9,461 nucleotides of DNA, taken from NCBI GenBank assembly GCA_003532195.1, contig DOFA01000084.1, forward strand, positions 1-9,461, in the 5' to 3' direction. A program made the position numbers and the translations under genes. The DNA comes from Clostridiales bacterium (GTDB taxonomy: Bacteria; Bacillota; Clostridia; Saccharofermentanales; UBA5734). Below the pieces are notes generated by a model, which did not search any database, was not told the origin of the DNA, and saw only the letters and a program-made list of their open reading frames with translations. Positions 8,441 through 9,461 of the stretch are shown in pieces. Position 1 is the first letter of the stretch, and every line of letters starts with the position of its first letter.

Positions 8441-8962
8441 ATCGGCAAGCAAGGCAGCGGTCTGCTGATCAATGCAGAGATCAGGTTTCCGAGAGTTCGC
8501 TTGATTGAGAGCGATGGCAGCATGGTCGGGGTGGTCCCGTTGGCGGAAGCGAGAAAAAGGGCAGAGGATCAGGATCTTGATCTGGTTCTGATCGCGCCGC
8601 AAGCTGACAACCCGGTTTGCAAAATCATGAACTATGGCAAGTACATGTTTGAGCTGGCAAAAAAAGAACGTGAAGCCAAGAAAAACCAGAAAGTGACGGA
8701 AGTCAAGGAAGTCGGCCTCAAGCTGACGACCGAAGACCACGATTTCGGATACAAGACCAAGAATGCCTGTCGGTTTTTACAGGATGGGGACCGGGTTAAA
8801 GTTGTCATCAAGTTCCGCGGCAGAGAAATGACTTATACCAGCCGGGGTTATGAAGTCATGAAGCAGTTCGTCGAAGCTTGTAAGGAATACGGTCAGGTCG
8901 ACCGCGATCCCAAGGTTGAAGGCCGCAATATGATCATGTTCCTGGCACCCCGCAAAAATTGA
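8438..8962 (+). CDS. infC: translation initiation factor IF-3, ATT start
   Basis: IF-3 binds the 30S subunit, keeps it from joining 50S early, and checks start codon and initiator tRNA. From ATT 8438 the protein has 174 residues, normal for the family. The N-domain starts with IGKQGSGLLINAEIRFPRVR and contains CKIMNYGKYMFELAKK (about 61-76). A Lys-rich linker follows, and the C-domain (about 84-174) includes HDFGYKTKNACRFLQDGDR, FRGREM and the closing MIMFLAPRKN. LLINAEIR is a hallmark of the mature N-terminus and lies before the first standard start codon (TTG 8501), so a gene call at 8501 would be 21 residues short. infC is known for AUU-type starts, which IF-3 itself discriminates against, giving translational self-control. 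It is the first gene of infC-rpmI-rplT, behind an L20 attenuator. Confidence 0.95.
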   Translation: MIGKQGSGLLINAEIRFPRVRLIESDGSMVGVVPLAEARKRAEDQDLDLVLIAPQADNPVCKIMNYGKYMFELAKKEREAKKNQKVTEVKEVGLKLTTEDHDFGYKTKNACRFLQDGDRVKVVIKFRGREMTYTSRGYEVMKQFVEACKEYGQVDRDPKVEGRNMIMFLAPRKN

Positions 8963-9000
8963 TTCAATAAGCTGATCACAGATACAGGGAGGAATTGCAC

Positions 9001-9198
9001 ATGCCGAAACAGAAAACCCACAGCGCATCGAAGAAGAGATACAAGGTTACCGGTACCGGTAAAGTGATGCGGTCTCAGGCGTTTAAGAAACACATCCTGA
9101 CCAAGAAGTCCACGAAACGCAAGCGCAACCTGCGCAAATCGGTGGTTGCTTCCAAGGTCGACCAGAAAACCATCCTGCAGCTGATTCCTTACAAATAG
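9001..9198 (+). CDS. rpmI: 50S ribosomal protein L35
   Basis: This 65-residue, strongly basic protein has the L35 pattern: MPKQKTHSASKKRYKVTGTG at the start, then KKHILTKKSTKRKRNLRK in the middle, and a hydrophobic end ILQLIPYK. It is a small component of the large ribosomal subunit. The ATG at 9001 follows GGGAGG at 8987-8992 with 8-nt spacing; an in-frame TTG at 8995 would add two residues that L35 does not have. It lies 38 nt after infC and 45 nt before rplT, the standard bacterial order. Confidence 0.97.
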   Translation: MPKQKTHSASKKRYKVTGTGKVMRSQAFKKHILTKKSTKRKRNLRKSVVASKVDQKTILQLIPYK

Positions 9199-9243
9199 AG
9201 CAGTTGCGCCTGAATCCACTTCATATTAACGGGAGGTTCCAAT

Positions 9244-9461
9244 ATGACCAGAGTCAAGAGATCCGTCAGGACAAACGCACGACATAAAAAAATCCTCAAA
9301 CTTGCCAGGGGCTATTTCGGCCACAAGAGCAAGCTGTTTAAAGTTGCCAACCAGCAGGTGATGAAATCCCTCAGCTATGCCTATCGCGACCGCCGCAACA
9401 AGAAGCGCGAATTCCGCAAGCTCTGGATCACCCGCATCAACGCCGCGGCCCGCATCAACGG
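9244..9461 (+). CDS. rplT: 50S ribosomal protein L20, 3'-truncated by window edge
   Basis: L20 binds 23S rRNA early in 50S assembly and, in Bacillota and E. coli, represses its own operon by binding the mRNA leader. The first 72 residues are visible. They match the family: MTRVKRSVRTNARHKKILKL, then ARGYFGHKSKLFKVANQQV, AYRDRRNKKREFRKLW and ITRINAAARIN. The family is about 115-120 residues, so roughly the last 45 are beyond the edge; the missing part holds the globular RNA-binding domain. The ATG at 9244 has GGGAGG at 9231-9236 with 7-nt spacing. The unusually basic N-terminal helix threads into the ribosome in known structures. Confidence 0.96.
   Translation, partial: MTRVKRSVRTNARHKKILKLARGYFGHKSKLFKVANQQVMKSLSYAYRDRRNKKREFRKLWITRINAAARIN

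Overview
The window is an ordinary-looking chromosomal segment of a Gram-positive-type bacterium, most likely a GC-rich member of the Bacillota (Firmicutes), probably the clostridial side. Three things point there. First, the gene order rsmB-rlmN-PP2C phosphatase-PASTA kinase-rsgA-rpe-thiN is that of the Bacillus subtilis yloM-yloN-prpC-prkC-cpgA-rpe-yloS block. Second, there is an infC-rpmI-rplT operon behind a Bacillota-style L20 leader with a transcription attenuator. Third, Shine-Dalgarno sequences are strong (AGGAGG types) and the vegetative promoter is near-consensus. The DNA is GC-rich by eye (not counted), which produces many long antisense shadow frames. Genus cannot be assigned from what is visible.

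Region 1 (1-6977, + strand) is one tightly packed operon already running at the left edge: rsmB (5' end missing), rlmN, a PP2C phosphatase, a PrkC-type PASTA kinase, rsgA, rpe and thiN. Junctions are a 1-nt gap, a 16-nt overlap, a 25-nt gap, an ATGA overlap, a 38-nt gap and another 16-nt overlap, so co-transcription and translational coupling are likely. The genes cover rRNA modification and 30S maturation (RsmB, RlmN, RsgA), reversible Ser/Thr phosphorylation that senses the cell wall (phosphatase and kinase), and central metabolism (Rpe in the pentose phosphate pathway; ThiN making thiamine diphosphate, the transketolase cofactor).

Region 2 (6978-8295) holds one minus-strand gene, a fold-type I PLP aminotransferase convergent with thiN and divergent from infC. 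A weak intrinsic terminator serves its 3' end. Its candidate promoter touches the infC promoter.

Region 3 (8261-9461, + strand) is the translation operon infC-rpmI-rplT. A promoter with TTGACA, a 17-nt spacer and TAAAAT feeds a leader of about 140 nt with mutually exclusive antiterminator and terminator helices, as expected for L20 feedback. infC starts at a non-canonical ATT (8438), forced by an in-frame TAG directly upstream. rplT runs off the right edge.

I found no mobile element, CRISPR array, tRNA, rRNA or previously undescribed system. The most informative points are the attenuator architecture and ATT start of infC, an Asp-to-Asn change in a conserved ThiN motif, the Pro/Thr tail of the kinase, and the shared divergent promoter region.
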